Under the pieces are notes generated by a model, which worked only from the letters and a program-made list of their open reading frames with translations, had not been told where the DNA came from and made no database searches. A program made the translations under genes and the position numbers. A stretch of DNA of 64,000 nt, taken from NCBI GenBank assembly GCA_021371965.1, contig JAJFVE010000019.1, positions 1-64,000 of the forward strand, given 5' to 3'. The stretch is from Planctomycetaceae bacterium. GTDB taxonomy: Bacteria > Planctomycetota > Phycisphaerae > SM23-33. Below are positions 32,906-42,051 of the stretch, in pieces; positions within the stretch are counted from its first letter, which is position 1; each line of letters opens with the position of its first letter.

Positions 32906-33946
32906 GTGAAAAGAACGGTCCCGTATTTCCTCTTGCTGGTTCTCGCTGCCGTGTCGCCCGCCTTCGACGCTACGGCTGCACCTTGGAAGTTCGTGGTGAT
33001 GTCCGACAGCCAGTCCGGCGGCGACGATAACGAAAACGGCGTCAGTACGCGCACCTGTGGAGCGGTGGCCAAAGACGTGGCGGCCAACATCAAGCCGGAC
33101 CTGGTCCTCTTCACCGGCGACCTGGTGCAAGGCGCCGGCGATGAGGCGGGGCTGGAATCGCAGTTGATGACGTTTCGCAAGACGATGGCGCCGGTGTACG
33201 AGGCTAAGATTCCCGTCTACGCCATCCGCGGCAGCCACGACACCGGCCCCAACGAATACCGCCCCTGGGGCCCCGCCGTGTGGAACAAGGTGTTTTCCGG
33301 CCCGTACGCCATGCCCGCCAACGGCCCCGACGGCGAGAAGGGCTGCACGTATTCGGTCGATCACAAGAACGCCAAGTTCATCGGCCTGGAGTGCTACACG
33401 AAGCTGGACACCATGACGGTGAACCTGCCCTGGTTGAAGAAGCAGCTCGACGCCAACACTCAGCCGCACGTGTTTGCGTTTTCGCACACGCAGGTTAAGC
33501 GGGTCGAGCACACCGAGTCGCTGGACAATTATCCCGCCATCCGCAACCCGCTGGTGGCGATGCTCCGCGCCGCCGGGGCCCGCACGTACTTCTGCGGGCA
33601 CATGCACCTGGCCAATGTGACGGCCCTGAACGACACCGCGGCCGACCCGCAGGGCAAGAGCCTCGACGATGATTTCTTCCAGGTGATCTGCCCAACCGCC
33701 GGGCGCAAGTTCTACATCTGGCCGGGCAAGTACGTCGGCAACCCCATCCCCGGCTTAAAGCCGCGCTTGATCATCAACCGCAGCCGGCGCCCGGGCTACA
33801 CGGTGGTGACCGTCGACGGACCGGCGGTGGACATCAAATTCATGCTCCAGTCCGGAGAGAAGTTCGATTCCCTCCCCGCCCTGACCTACACCGTCAAAGG
33901 CAGCGCAACGACCAAACCAGCCGCCACCCAACCTGCCGGCAATTAA
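32906..33946 (+). CDS. Secreted calcineurin-like phosphoesterase
   Basis: 346 residues from GTG 32906. The ATG at 32900 is in frame but lies 1 nt after the GGAG site, too close, whereas GTG is 7 nt away. Signal peptide (YFLLLVLAAVSPAFDATA). Metal-ligand blocks: VVMSDSQSGG (the usual DxH is DxQ), LFTGDLVQG, IRGSHDTG (the usual NH is SH), FAFSHTQ and FCGHMHLAN. Two changed ligand positions suggest altered metal use. It ends in an Ala/Thr/Pro tail. Unlike the other two phosphoesterases here it has no SdrD-B domain. Confidence 0.85.
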   Translation: MKRTVPYFLLLVLAAVSPAFDATAAPWKFVVMSDSQSGGDDNENGVSTRTCGAVAKDVAANIKPDLVLFTGDLVQGAGDEAGLESQLMTFRKTMAPVYEAKIPVYAIRGSHDTGPNEYRPWGPAVWNKVFSGPYAMPANGPDGEKGCTYSVDHKNAKFIGLECYTKLDTMTVNLPWLKKQLDANTQPHVFAFSHTQVKRVEHTESLDNYPAIRNPLVAMLRAAGARTYFCGHMHLANVTALNDTAADPQGKSLDDDFFQVICPTAGRKFYIWPGKYVGNPIPGLKPRLIINRSRRPGYTVVTVDGPAVDIKFMLQSGEKFDSLPALTYTVKGSATTKPAATQPAGN

Positions 33947-34103
33947 CTGTCTGCGAGCCCTGCATGGTTCCAAGGCGCCGTCAGAAAATGGGGCGGCACG
34001 GCGTCTCATTACCCGCGCATTTCGAGTCGCTATAATTGAGAAAGATCGCGAAAACTGCTCGCTGGAAGGATATCTGCGCCGAGTCTTCAGGAAGCATCCG
34101 GTC

Positions 34104-36701
34104 ATGGGCAATAAAGAGAGGCCAAGCTGCGCCGATGGTTATCTGGCTGGTGAGGGCGGCACCATGCCGGTGTTCCTCTGGACAAGCACTGGAATCGCAG
34201 GCGCGTACGCCCCCCCGCCGGCGCAGTCTCTGACAACCGGCATTATCCTTGCCAGCGTGTTCCTGGTGGCAGTCTTGAGTATGATCGTCTTGGGGCGCCG
34301 GCGTCGCAATCGGCGGCTCCACGGTCAACTCAAAGCCCGGCGGCGGCGAAAGAGCCTCGAAGACAGACTGCGGCAGTTGGAGCGGCAGAGTGAAGAGAAG
34401 TTCCGCGCTATCGCCGACTACACATATGACTGGGAAAACTGGGTAGGTCCCGATGGCAAACTCCTCTGGGTCAACCCGGCCGTGGAACGACTGACCGGAT
34501 ACTCCCGGCAGGAAGTCATGGCCATGCGTGACTTTCCCAGGCCCCTGATCGTTGAAGAGGACTGGCCCAAGATGCAGGCGGCGTTTCGCAACTCCCTTCA
34601 GGGCAAGACGGTGGAATCACCTCTGGAGTTCCGAATACGCAGGAAGGACGGCCGCATTGCCTGGGGGGCCGTAGTCGCACAGTCGATCTATGACGACCAG
34701 GGGCGACATATAGGGCATCGTTCCAGCATTCGGGATATCACCGACCGTAAGCGGACTGAGGCGGAATTGCGGCACAGCGAAGAGCGTTTTCGCGCCCTGT
34801 TCGAGGGGGCCGGCGACGGCATCTTCATCGCTGACCAGACCGGGCGATACCTCGATGTCAACGCTCGCGGCGCGGAGATGCTCGGCTATTCCCGCCAGGA
34901 AATCCTCGATCGGAAGATTGTCGATATCGTTGTCGAGGAGGAACGCTCTCGCGTGCCCAGCGAGGTCGCGCTGACCCTCGGCGGACACCCGCACGTCGCC
35001 GAGTGGCAGTTCCTGCGCAAGGACGGCTCGACGTTCTTCGGGGAAGTCAACTCGCAGGTGCTTCCCGACGGCCGGGCCATGGGTATCCTGCGCGACATCA
35101 CCGACCGCAAACTGGCAATCCAGACAATCGAGAACGAAAAGCAGTATTCGGATTCGATCATCGAATCGCTGCCCGGCGTGTTCTATCTCTTTGACCAGAG
35201 CGGACGATATCTGCGGTGGAACAGGAACTTTGAAACCATCACCGGCTATTCCAGCGAGGAACTCGCGAAACTGCACCCTCTGGACTTCTTCCGCGGACAG
35301 GACAAAGAATATATCGCCTCCCGGATTCAAAAGGTCTTCGCCGAAGGCGCCGCGCACGCCGAGGCGGTCATGGTTTCCAGGACCGGCCGGCGGACTCCCT
35401 TCTACTTCACGGGGCGGCGCATCGCCTTCAAAGGAAGACCTTGCCTTGTGGGTCTGGGCATCGATATCACCAAGCGCAAGCAGGCCGAGGAATCGCTCCA
35501 GGCGCTGAATCTCACGCTGGAACAGCGCGTGGCGGAACGCACAAGGCTGGCCGAGCATCGTGCCGACCAACTGCGCCAACTGGCAGCAATGCTGACCGAG
35601 TCGGAGCAGAAAGAGCGACGGCGCATCGCACACATCCTCCACGAACATTTTCAGCAGTTGCTCTTCGCGGCCAAGCTTCGCCTGGACCGCCTCAAGACTC
35701 AACTGAGCGCGCCCCTGGCCGACAGTGCCCAAGAGATCGACCGGATCCTGACGGAAGGAATCCACGTGTCCAAATCACTGGCCGTGGAATTATGCCCACC
35801 CATTCTCTATGAGTTGGGGCTTGTCCCGGCGCTGGAATGGCTGGCCACGAGTATGAGGGACAAGTATGGCCTGACGGTCGAGATGACCGCGGAACCCGAG
35901 GCCGAGCCGGCCTCGGATCCTCTGCGGATACTTCTGTTCAATTCGATATCCGAACTGCTGTTCAACGTCGTCAAGCACGCGAAAGTCAGTACTGCCAGGC
36001 TCGATATCTCTCGGTCACCGTCAGGGCAGATCGAGATCATCGTGTCCGACGACGGACCGGGTTTTGACCCGAGCGCGCGGCAGGACTATCACAGCACGAC
36101 CGGAATGGGACTATTCGGCATCCGCGAGCGGATGAACTTTGTCGGCGGAGGAATGGAGATCGACAGCGCCCCCGGGCGCGGCAGCCGCTTCAAGATATGG
36201 GTGCCCGCAGGGGAAACCCCGCCGGTGCAGGCCCAGACGCCAATCGCTGCCGCGGTCGCCGGCCCTTCCAAAATGACGGCCGTATCGCCGTCAGACCAGG
36301 GCGCCGCGAGGAAGATACGCGTTCTCCTGGTCGACGATCACGCCGTCGTCCGCCAGGGCATAGCGTTGTTGCTCAAGGAGGCCCCGGATGTCGAGATCGC
36401 CGGAGAGGCCCCGGACGGCCAAACCGCGGTGGATATGGCCCGCAGGCTGTTGCCCGACGTGGTGCTCATGGACATCTCCATGCCGGGTATGGACGGAATC
36501 GAAGCCACCCGCATCATCCACGGTGAACTGCCCGATGTGCGAGTGATCGCCTTGTCGATGTTTGACCAGTCCGCACAGTCCGCCGCCATCGAGAAGGCCG
36601 GGGCCTCGGACTACCTGAACAAGAGCGGCGACATGGAAGCCTTGATCGTCACGGTCCGGAAATGGGGATCATCGCCCGCCCTCGCAGCAGCGATGCCCTG
36701 A
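34104..36701 (+). CDS. Hybrid sensor histidine kinase with three PAS domains and a C-terminal receiver
   Basis: 865 residues. One membrane helix (about 45-63) is followed by three PAS domains (about 95-215, 225-335, 345-455; each ends in a DITDRK/DITKRK linker), a HisKA_3-type dimerisation helix (RRIAHILHEHFQQLL, probable phospho-His H513), and a HATPase with ELLFNVVKHAKV, DDGPGFDP and GMGLFGIRER. The C-terminal receiver has DDH and the phospho-acceptor D790 in VLMDISMPGMDG, but no DNA-binding domain. This is NarX/NarL-type phosphorelay wiring without its output. ATG 34104 has AGGAAG upstream; ATG 34164 is an alternative. A TATAAT at 34031-34036 may be its -10 box. No partner regulator is adjacent. 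Confidence 0.9.
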   Translation: MGNKERPSCADGYLAGEGGTMPVFLWTSTGIAGAYAPPPAQSLTTGIILASVFLVAVLSMIVLGRRRRNRRLHGQLKARRRRKSLEDRLRQLERQSEEKFRAIADYTYDWENWVGPDGKLLWVNPAVERLTGYSRQEVMAMRDFPRPLIVEEDWPKMQAAFRNSLQGKTVESPLEFRIRRKDGRIAWGAVVAQSIYDDQGRHIGHRSSIRDITDRKRTEAELRHSEERFRALFEGAGDGIFIADQTGRYLDVNARGAEMLGYSRQEILDRKIVDIVVEEERSRVPSEVALTLGGHPHVAEWQFLRKDGSTFFGEVNSQVLPDGRAMGILRDITDRKLAIQTIENEKQYSDSIIESLPGVFYLFDQSGRYLRWNRNFETITGYSSEELAKLHPLDFFRGQDKEYIASRIQKVFAEGAAHAEAVMVSRTGRRTPFYFTGRRIAFKGRPCLVGLGIDITKRKQAEESLQALNLTLEQRVAERTRLAEHRADQLRQLAAMLTESEQKERRRIAHILHEHFQQLLFAAKLRLDRLKTQLSAPLADSAQEIDRILTEGIHVSKSLAVELCPPILYELGLVPALEWLATSMRDKYGLTVEMTAEPEAEPASDPLRILLFNSISELLFNVVKHAKVSTARLDISRSPSGQIEIIVSDDGPGFDPSARQDYHSTTGMGLFGIRERMNFVGGGMEIDSAPGRGSRFKIWVPAGETPPVQAQTPIAAAVAGPSKMTAVSPSDQGAARKIRVLLVDDHAVVRQGIALLLKEAPDVEIAGEAPDGQTAVDMARRLLPDVVLMDISMPGMDGIEATRIIHGELPDVRVIALSMFDQSAQSAAIEKAGASDYLNKSGDMEALIVTVRKWGSSPALAAAMP

Positions 36702-36750
36702 TGCCTCGGCCGGAACGCTTAGCCGGCCGCGCGATGCAACTCCTGCACTC

Positions 36751-36779
36751 TTGCCCGCCCCGATAGACGCGGATAGGAT
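36751..36779 (+). promoter_or_regulatory. Promoter of comM
   Basis: TTGCCC (36751-36756), 17-bp spacer, TAGGAT (36774-36779). The leader is about 27 nt and carries an AAGGGG ribosome site. Confidence 0.6.
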
Positions 36780-36812
36780 AATCGCCAACTCTTCTTTGTA
36801 AGGGGCACAATC

Positions 36813-38363
36813 ATGATGTCACGTGTGCATTCGGCGATTCTGCAAGGCATTGACGCTATCGGCTGCGAGGTCGAGGCCGATGTCTCGCATGGCGGCGAGG
36901 CGACCGTCAAGCTCGTCGGCATGGCCGAGACGGCGGTCAAGGAATCGGTCAGCCGCATCCAGGCGGCTCTGCGGAACAGCGGGTACCGCTGGCCCGGACC
37001 CAAGGTCACCATCAATCTCGCGCCGGCGGATGTTAAGAAGGAATCGGCCGCATTGGACTTGCCTATTGCTCTTGCGGCGATGCTGGCGGCCACGCAGTTC
37101 ACCAGCGAGAAGATCGACGACTATGTGCTGCTGGGCGAGTTGGCCCTCGACGGGCGGCTGCGACCGGTGCGGGGCGTGCTGGCGGCTGCGATGCTGGCCT
37201 TGGCGCAGGGCAAGAAGGGTGTGATCGTCCCGGCAGACAACGCTCCCGAGGCGGCCGTCGTCAGCGGGATCGACGCGATCGGCGTCTCCTTCCTGACCGA
37301 CGCGGTGGGATTTCTCACCGGCGAACTGGAACTCGAACCCGCCCGCGTGGACCTGGAAGAAATCTTCGCCATCGAAGGCCGCTACGACGTGGACTTCGCC
37401 GACGTGCGCGGGCAGGAGTCGGCCAAGCGGGCCCTGACGGTCGCGGCCGCGGGACATCACAACATCATCATGGTCGGCCCGCCCGGGTCCGGCAAGACGA
37501 TGCTGGCCAAGCGCATCCCGACGGTGCTGCCGCCGCTGACGCTCGATGAGTCGCTCCAGACCACGCGAGTCTATTCGGCGCGCGGGCTGCTCGAACCGGG
37601 CAAGAGCCTCATGGCCGTGCGCCCGGTGCGGACGCCCCACCACTCCTCCAGCGCCGCGGCGCTGATCGGCGGCGGCGCGATCCCCCAGCCCGGCGAGGTC
37701 TCGCTGGCGCACCACGGCGTACTGTTCCTCGATGAGTTCCCCGAGTTCGCCCGCCCGACGCTGGAGATGATCCGCCAGCCGCTCGAAGACGGCTGCGTGA
37801 CAATCCCCCGCGTGCACAGCACGCTGAAGTTCCCCGCGGCGATCATGCTGGTAGCCGCGATGAACCCCTGCCCGTGCGGCTACTACACCGACCCCAATCG
37901 GCGCTGCACGTGCAACCCGTACGCGATAGAGCGGTACATGAGCCGCATCAGCGGCCCGCTGATCGACCGCATCGACATCCACGTCGAGGTTCCGCCCGTC
38001 CCCTGGAAACAGCTCCGCGGCGAGTCGGCCGGCCTGTCGTCCCAGCAGATGCGCCAGCAGGTGCAGGATGCCCGGGCCATCCAGCGCAAGCGTTTTGCCG
38101 GTGACGGCGAAGCCGCCAATGGCGACACGACCGTGACCAATGCCACAATGTCTTCTAAGCAGCTTCGCCGCTACTGCAAGCTCGACGACGCCGGCGAGGC
38201 GCTGCTCAAGCAGGCCATGATGGAAATGGGCCTCTCCGCCCGAGCGCACGACAAGGTCCTTCGCATCGCTCGAACCATCGCCGACCTGGAAGCCGCCGAG
38301 AACATCCAGGCCCACCACCTCGCCGAGGCCGTCCAATATCGCAAGCTCGACCGCGGCGGATGA
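36813..38363 (+). CDS. comM: YifB/ComM family AAA+ ATPase (Mg-chelatase-like)
   Basis: 516 residues, normal for the family. The N-terminal ChlI/Lon-like domain (VHSAILQGIDAIGCEVE; VGMAETAVKESVSRIQAAL) precedes an AAA+ core with GPPGSGKTMLAKRIP (Walker A), VLFLDEFPEF (Walker B) and AMNPCPCGYY, and the C-terminal magnesium-chelatase lid domain. ComM is a helicase that promotes branch migration during DNA uptake in several bacteria; that role here is by homology only. Start codon ATG 36813; a second ATG follows directly. Confidence 0.93.
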   Translation: MMSRVHSAILQGIDAIGCEVEADVSHGGEATVKLVGMAETAVKESVSRIQAALRNSGYRWPGPKVTINLAPADVKKESAALDLPIALAAMLAATQFTSEKIDDYVLLGELALDGRLRPVRGVLAAAMLALAQGKKGVIVPADNAPEAAVVSGIDAIGVSFLTDAVGFLTGELELEPARVDLEEIFAIEGRYDVDFADVRGQESAKRALTVAAAGHHNIIMVGPPGSGKTMLAKRIPTVLPPLTLDESLQTTRVYSARGLLEPGKSLMAVRPVRTPHHSSSAAALIGGGAIPQPGEVSLAHHGVLFLDEFPEFARPTLEMIRQPLEDGCVTIPRVHSTLKFPAAIMLVAAMNPCPCGYYTDPNRRCTCNPYAIERYMSRISGPLIDRIDIHVEVPPVPWKQLRGESAGLSSQQMRQQVQDARAIQRKRFAGDGEAANGDTTVTNATMSSKQLRRYCKLDDAGEALLKQAMMEMGLSARAHDKVLRIARTIADLEAAENIQAHHLAEAVQYRKLDRGG

Positions 38364-38376
38364 GTCTATTCTGTTG

Positions 38377-38535
38377 CCGAAGAGAACACGAATGACACGA
38401 ATGAGACGAATGATAAGAAACGGGGACAAAGAGGCCAGAGTCGCGTCCTCGTTTCTAACCCATTCGTTTTACTCGTGACATTCGGGTTCCTCTTTGAAAC
38501 AGAAGTCCCATTCGTGACATTCGTGTTCTCTTCGG
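38377..38535. mobile_element. 159-bp element with 27-bp terminal inverted repeats (CACGAATGA family)
   Basis: Termini 38377-38403 and 38509-38535 are inverted copies with one mismatch, starting CCGAAGAGAACACGAATGA. The inside holds more CGAATG/CATTCG units. There is no coding capacity. It belongs to the same family as the element between ruvC and ruvA (44866-45136). It fills the space between comM and the metzincin lipoprotein gene. Confidence 0.8.
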
Positions 38536-38548
38536 TTAAAGAAGAACC

Positions 38549-40138
38549 ATGGCCAATCAAAAGAGATATGTTGCAGCGTTGATCGTGCTGACGGCGATGG
38601 CGGGCGGGTGCGATCAGCAGATCGAGGCTCAGCGGCTGATGGACCAGGCCGTCGCGCATCAGAAAGCTTATGACGAGGCGTACTCCAGGAGCCAGATGGG
38701 CCAGGCGCGGCAGGAGATGGCCGCGGCCATGGAGATCTATGCCCAGGGGGCAAACCGATTCCCCGACAACAGCGGATTCAATAGTGGGCTGGGGATTTTT
38801 CAGAACATCTGCGGGCAGTACGTAAGCGCGGCCGCCAGCTATCGGCGCGAGCTGGACATCCTGGGGCAGTTCAAGGAGGAGTCGGCCTCGCTGAAGGAAG
38901 ACAAGTTCTTCACCTCGGCAGCGCTTGGCGAGGCGTACGAGCACGGGCTCGATTTCACTTCGGCGTGCAAGTATTACACGCAGGCCCTGGAGTATAAAAA
39001 GGATGACGCCGAGACCAAGGCCTCGATCCAGCGATGCACGCTGCACGAGAAGCAGTTTCGGGACCTGCCGGGGTGGGTCGCCGCACCCGGCGTAGCCGAT
39101 GGCACGAAGGTCGCGGTTGTGTACGACCTGGGCCCGCGCACGTACTCGGGCTACCGGCAGATCAACTACCGCCTGGAAAAGAAGGACGGCAAGGTTCACG
39201 TGAGCCTGACCGTGTCGGCGGCATACATGGGCCAGGAGAGCAATCGCCCGCTCGTCGAGCGGCGGCTGGCGCGGATCATGGAACTCGTGGACGAGTGCTA
39301 CGCCCGTAGCGGCCTGGTGCTGCACATGGAGTTGAAGTTCGTCGCCGATCCGGACAAGACGCCCGAGTTGTGCAACGTGCTGGTCTGGGACAACTACCAA
39401 CCGGCCGACCAGCGCGACGCCGACTCGGAGAACTGGCCCGTGCTCCGCGTGCACGGGCTCGACTTGGCGCCGGAACTGGCGGCGGCCGCCATCGGACACG
39501 AGATCGGCCACCTGCTGGGCCTGGCGCACCCGACGTACTATCCCGACCGCCCGTACAACGACCTGATGACCGGCGCGCATCCTTGGGCGGGCATCGAGAG
39601 CAAGCGATTATTCCCCCGGGCCGTGCAGGTGATCGTTGGGCCGTTGCTGGCGGCGCCGCCCTGCCGCGACGCCCTCAAGGCGGCCGACGACCTGGTCAAC
39701 GCCGGCAAGCGCGACGAAGCGATCAAGCTGCTGGCCGCGGCCCGCAAGGTCTGCCCCGACGACGCCGCGCTGTGCCGCGCGCTGGCCAACGCCCTGTTCG
39801 ACGCCGACTCGTACGCTGAGGCCGCCGAGGCGTACAGCGGCCTGATCGCCCTGACCCCCGGCGACTACGAGGCGTATTTCTTCCGCGGTATTTCCTACTG
39901 CCGCAGCCGCCATTACGAAAAGGCCGTGAAGGACTTCTCGGCTATCGTCGAGCGCCCCAGCGGCGGGCTGCACGTGTCGGCGTATTTCGAGCGGGCCATC
40001 GCGTACGAGAAGTTCAACCAGCCCGCCAAGGCGGCCGCCGACCGCCGCAAGAGCGACGCGGCTATCACCAACCCCGAGCCCGAGGCCCCGCCCGCGGCGG
40101 CGAGCCAGGCGGCGTCGCGCCCGTCGAATAAGCAGTAG
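38549..40138 (+). CDS. Lipoprotein with metzincin-type protease motif and TPR repeats
   Basis: 529 residues. Signal sequence ending in a lipobox (LTAMAGGC), so probably membrane-attached. TPR-like helices lie on both sides (about 25-160 and 365-500) of a central domain with H317-E-x-x-H321-x-x-G-x-x-H327 (HEIGHLLGLAH), the full metzincin zinc site. A methionine follows (NDLMTGAHP), as the Met-turn would need. The central part before it (about 190-310) is beta-rich. A zinc protease held in a TPR scaffold on the outer membrane is the likely reading; the substrate is unknown. Confidence 0.82.
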   Translation: MANQKRYVAALIVLTAMAGGCDQQIEAQRLMDQAVAHQKAYDEAYSRSQMGQARQEMAAAMEIYAQGANRFPDNSGFNSGLGIFQNICGQYVSAAASYRRELDILGQFKEESASLKEDKFFTSAALGEAYEHGLDFTSACKYYTQALEYKKDDAETKASIQRCTLHEKQFRDLPGWVAAPGVADGTKVAVVYDLGPRTYSGYRQINYRLEKKDGKVHVSLTVSAAYMGQESNRPLVERRLARIMELVDECYARSGLVLHMELKFVADPDKTPELCNVLVWDNYQPADQRDADSENWPVLRVHGLDLAPELAAAAIGHEIGHLLGLAHPTYYPDRPYNDLMTGAHPWAGIESKRLFPRAVQVIVGPLLAAPPCRDALKAADDLVNAGKRDEAIKLLAAARKVCPDDAALCRALANALFDADSYAEAAEAYSGLIALTPGDYEAYFFRGISYCRSRHYEKAVKDFSAIVERPSGGLHVSAYFERAIAYEKFNQPAKAAADRRKSDAAITNPEPEAPPAAASQAASRPSNKQ

Positions 40139-40274
40139 CCTCTCGACGCGGTCGTCGCCAGACGGGTAGAATTATGCGCTTCCGACGAGCATCCCTCCCC
40201 CAAGGAGCCAGTACTCGCGAAAACCCTAAGGCCGACCGTGAACGGCCGCACCAGAAGAAAGGACGCAGTTTCTT

Positions 40275-41036
40275 ATGAAGACGATCGTAGTCATTGCGAG
40301 TCTCGTAGCGCTGGCTGCAGCCGGCGCAGGCTTGCTGTACGCCCAGGACGGCGCGGCGCCGCAGACGAAGGCCCCGGCCACGCAGCCGGCGGCTCAACCA
40401 AAGGTGGACATGAAACAGGTCAGCTACATTATCGGCGCCAGCATGGGGCGCAACATGAAACAGCAAGGCGTCGAGCTCGACGTCAAGGCCTTCAACGAGG
40501 GCCTGCAGACCGGGTTGAGCGGCGGCAAGCCCGCTCTCACCGACGAGCAGATGCAGAAGGTCATGGAAGATTTCCAGCGCGTCATGATCGCCAAACAAGA
40601 GGAAACGACGACCAAACTCGCCGCCAAGAACCTCGCCGAGGGACAGGCGTTCCTGGCCAAGAACAAGACCGAGCCGGGAGTTAAAGTCACCGCCAGCGGG
40701 CTGCAGTACAAGATCATCAACGAAGGCACCGGCCCCAGCCCCAAGCCTACCGACACCGTGACGGTGAACTATCGCGGCACGTTCATCGACGGGACCGAGT
40801 TTGACAGCTCGTTCAAGCGCAAAGAACCGGCGACCATCCCGCTCGACCGCGTCATCCGCGGCTGGTCCGAAGGCCTGCAACTGCTCAAGAAGGGCGGCAA
40901 GGCGATGCTGTACATCCCGCCGAACCTGGCGTACGGTGCGCAGGGGCAAGGCCCCGTCGGTCCAAACGCCACACTGATTTTTGAGGTGGAATTGTTGGGG
41001 ATCGGCGCCCCGATCAAACTGCCCGGCGAAGAGTAA
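40275..41036 (+). CDS. FKBP-type peptidyl-prolyl isomerase (FkpA/Mip-like), exported
   Basis: 253 residues with signal peptide (IVVIASLVALAAAGAG). N-terminal dimerisation region typical of Mip/FkpA (VSYIIGASMGRNMKQQG), then an FKBP domain with VTVNYRGTFIDGTEFDSS, PATIPLDRVIRGWSEGLQLL, YIPPNLAYGAQGQG and TLIFEVELLGI. Periplasmic proline isomerase and chaperone. It has its own terminator and stands alone. A TAGAAT at 40167-40172 may be its -10 box. Confidence 0.93.
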   Translation: MKTIVVIASLVALAAAGAGLLYAQDGAAPQTKAPATQPAAQPKVDMKQVSYIIGASMGRNMKQQGVELDVKAFNEGLQTGLSGGKPALTDEQMQKVMEDFQRVMIAKQEETTTKLAAKNLAEGQAFLAKNKTEPGVKVTASGLQYKIINEGTGPSPKPTDTVTVNYRGTFIDGTEFDSSFKRKEPATIPLDRVIRGWSEGLQLLKKGGKAMLYIPPNLAYGAQGQGPVGPNATLIFEVELLGIGAPIKLPGEE

Positions 41037-41063
41037 TCGCCCCACCACAGCGCAGCAAAACGC

Positions 41064-41098
41064 CCGCCCCGGTCGACCACTCGGCCGGGGCGGTTTTC
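41064..41098 (+). terminator. Rho-independent terminator of the FKBP gene
   Basis: CCGCCCCGG pairs with CCGGGGCGG around a 12-nt loop, then TTTTC. Confidence 0.9.
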
Positions 41099-41235
41099 TA
41101 TGATCCTTCGCGAAATACTGGCGAGACTTGCTTGAGCCTCACAGAGGCTCGAATACGGCCGCCGGGACAGTACGCCGTCGGGGACATGGTGGCTCGACGC
41201 CATGACGCCCTGTTCCCGTGCGCTGGTAAATGAAG

Positions 41236-41270
41236 AGAACCCGGCCGCCCCCTCCAAGCGGCCGGGTTCT
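41236..41270 (-). terminator. Rho-independent terminator of the corrinoid-type gene
   Basis: AGAACCCGGCCGC pairs with GCGGCCGGGTTCT, 13 bp. On the minus strand a T/C-rich run follows. It lies 26 bp after the stop at 41296. Confidence 0.88.
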
Positions 41271-41295
41271 GGTAGTGATCATCCGGACGGGTGAA

Positions 41296-42051
41296 TCAGA
41301 CGGCTGCGAGTTCCTTGAGCTTGTTGAGCGTGCGCGGCGAGGCGATTGGCTTGCGGTTCTTGCGTTTGTGCCGGCGGCCGGGCTCGAGGACGTCGGGCTT
41401 CTCGACGCGGTCGGGGTTTTCTTCGACGACGGCCAGGGCTTCGACCACGTCCTGGGCAAAGAGGTCTGCCTTGACTTCTTCATGCAGCCCTTCGGCGCGG
41501 TTGAAGACGCCGCCGGCGACCAGGACCTGCATCTGCGGGCAGACGCCGATCTCACGGATGAGGCCGATAAGCTTGCGGATGTTGGGCACGCCGGCGGGGT
41601 TGGCGCCGTAGATGCACAGGATGTCGGGCTTGGTCTGCCCCACCAGCGTCAGCAACTCGTCGTCGGGCACGCCCGAGCCGACGAACCACACGCTCCAGCC
41701 CTTGGCCTCGAACAGGTCGGCCATCATTTGCGCGCCGAGCTCTTCGCTCTCGCCATGGCCGCAGGTCATGATCATTCGCTTGCCGGTCTTGGGCTCGCGG
41801 GGCAGGACGCCCTGGAGCTGGTCGGCCATCGTGCGGTTGATCCGCGTGGCCATGTGCTCGACGACCAGCGAGATATGGTGGCCGCGGTACAGCTTGTCGA
41901 TCTGGTCCATCGCCGGCCAGATCACGTGCTTGATCAGCTTGGCGGCGTCGTTGCCGCGGTCGAGTGCGCCGAAGATGACCTCGCGAGCCTCAGCCCGACG
42001 GCCTTGGAATACGTTTTCCAGGTAGTGCTTGAAGATCGTCACGAAGTTCAT
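41296..42051 (-). CDS. B12-binding-fold protein with Met-cap-like helical domain, corrinoid histidine absent
   Basis: 251 residues; ATG 42051 with AAGGA 8 nt upstream. The N-terminal helical cap ends LYRGHHISLVVEHMATR, in which Y-x9-E-H stands where CarH-type photoreceptors have W-x9-E-H. The C-terminal Rossmann domain has the B12-binding layout (GSGVPDDELLTLVGQTKPD; LVAGGVF). The DxHxxG loop that ligates cobalt in methyltransferase corrinoid proteins is ESEELG here, so the histidine is missing; a nearby histidine (CGHGE) is three residues earlier. It ends in a basic tail. It may bind B12 base-on, or another ligand. It has its own terminator and no cluster. Confidence 0.8.
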   Translation of the reverse strand: MNFVTIFKHYLENVFQGRRAEAREVIFGALDRGNDAAKLIKHVIWPAMDQIDKLYRGHHISLVVEHMATRINRTMADQLQGVLPREPKTGKRMIMTCGHGESEELGAQMMADLFEAKGWSVWFVGSGVPDDELLTLVGQTKPDILCIYGANPAGVPNIRKLIGLIREIGVCPQMQVLVAGGVFNRAEGLHEEVKADLFAQDVVEALAVVEENPDRVEKPDVLEPGRRHKRKNRKPIASPRTLNKLKELAAV

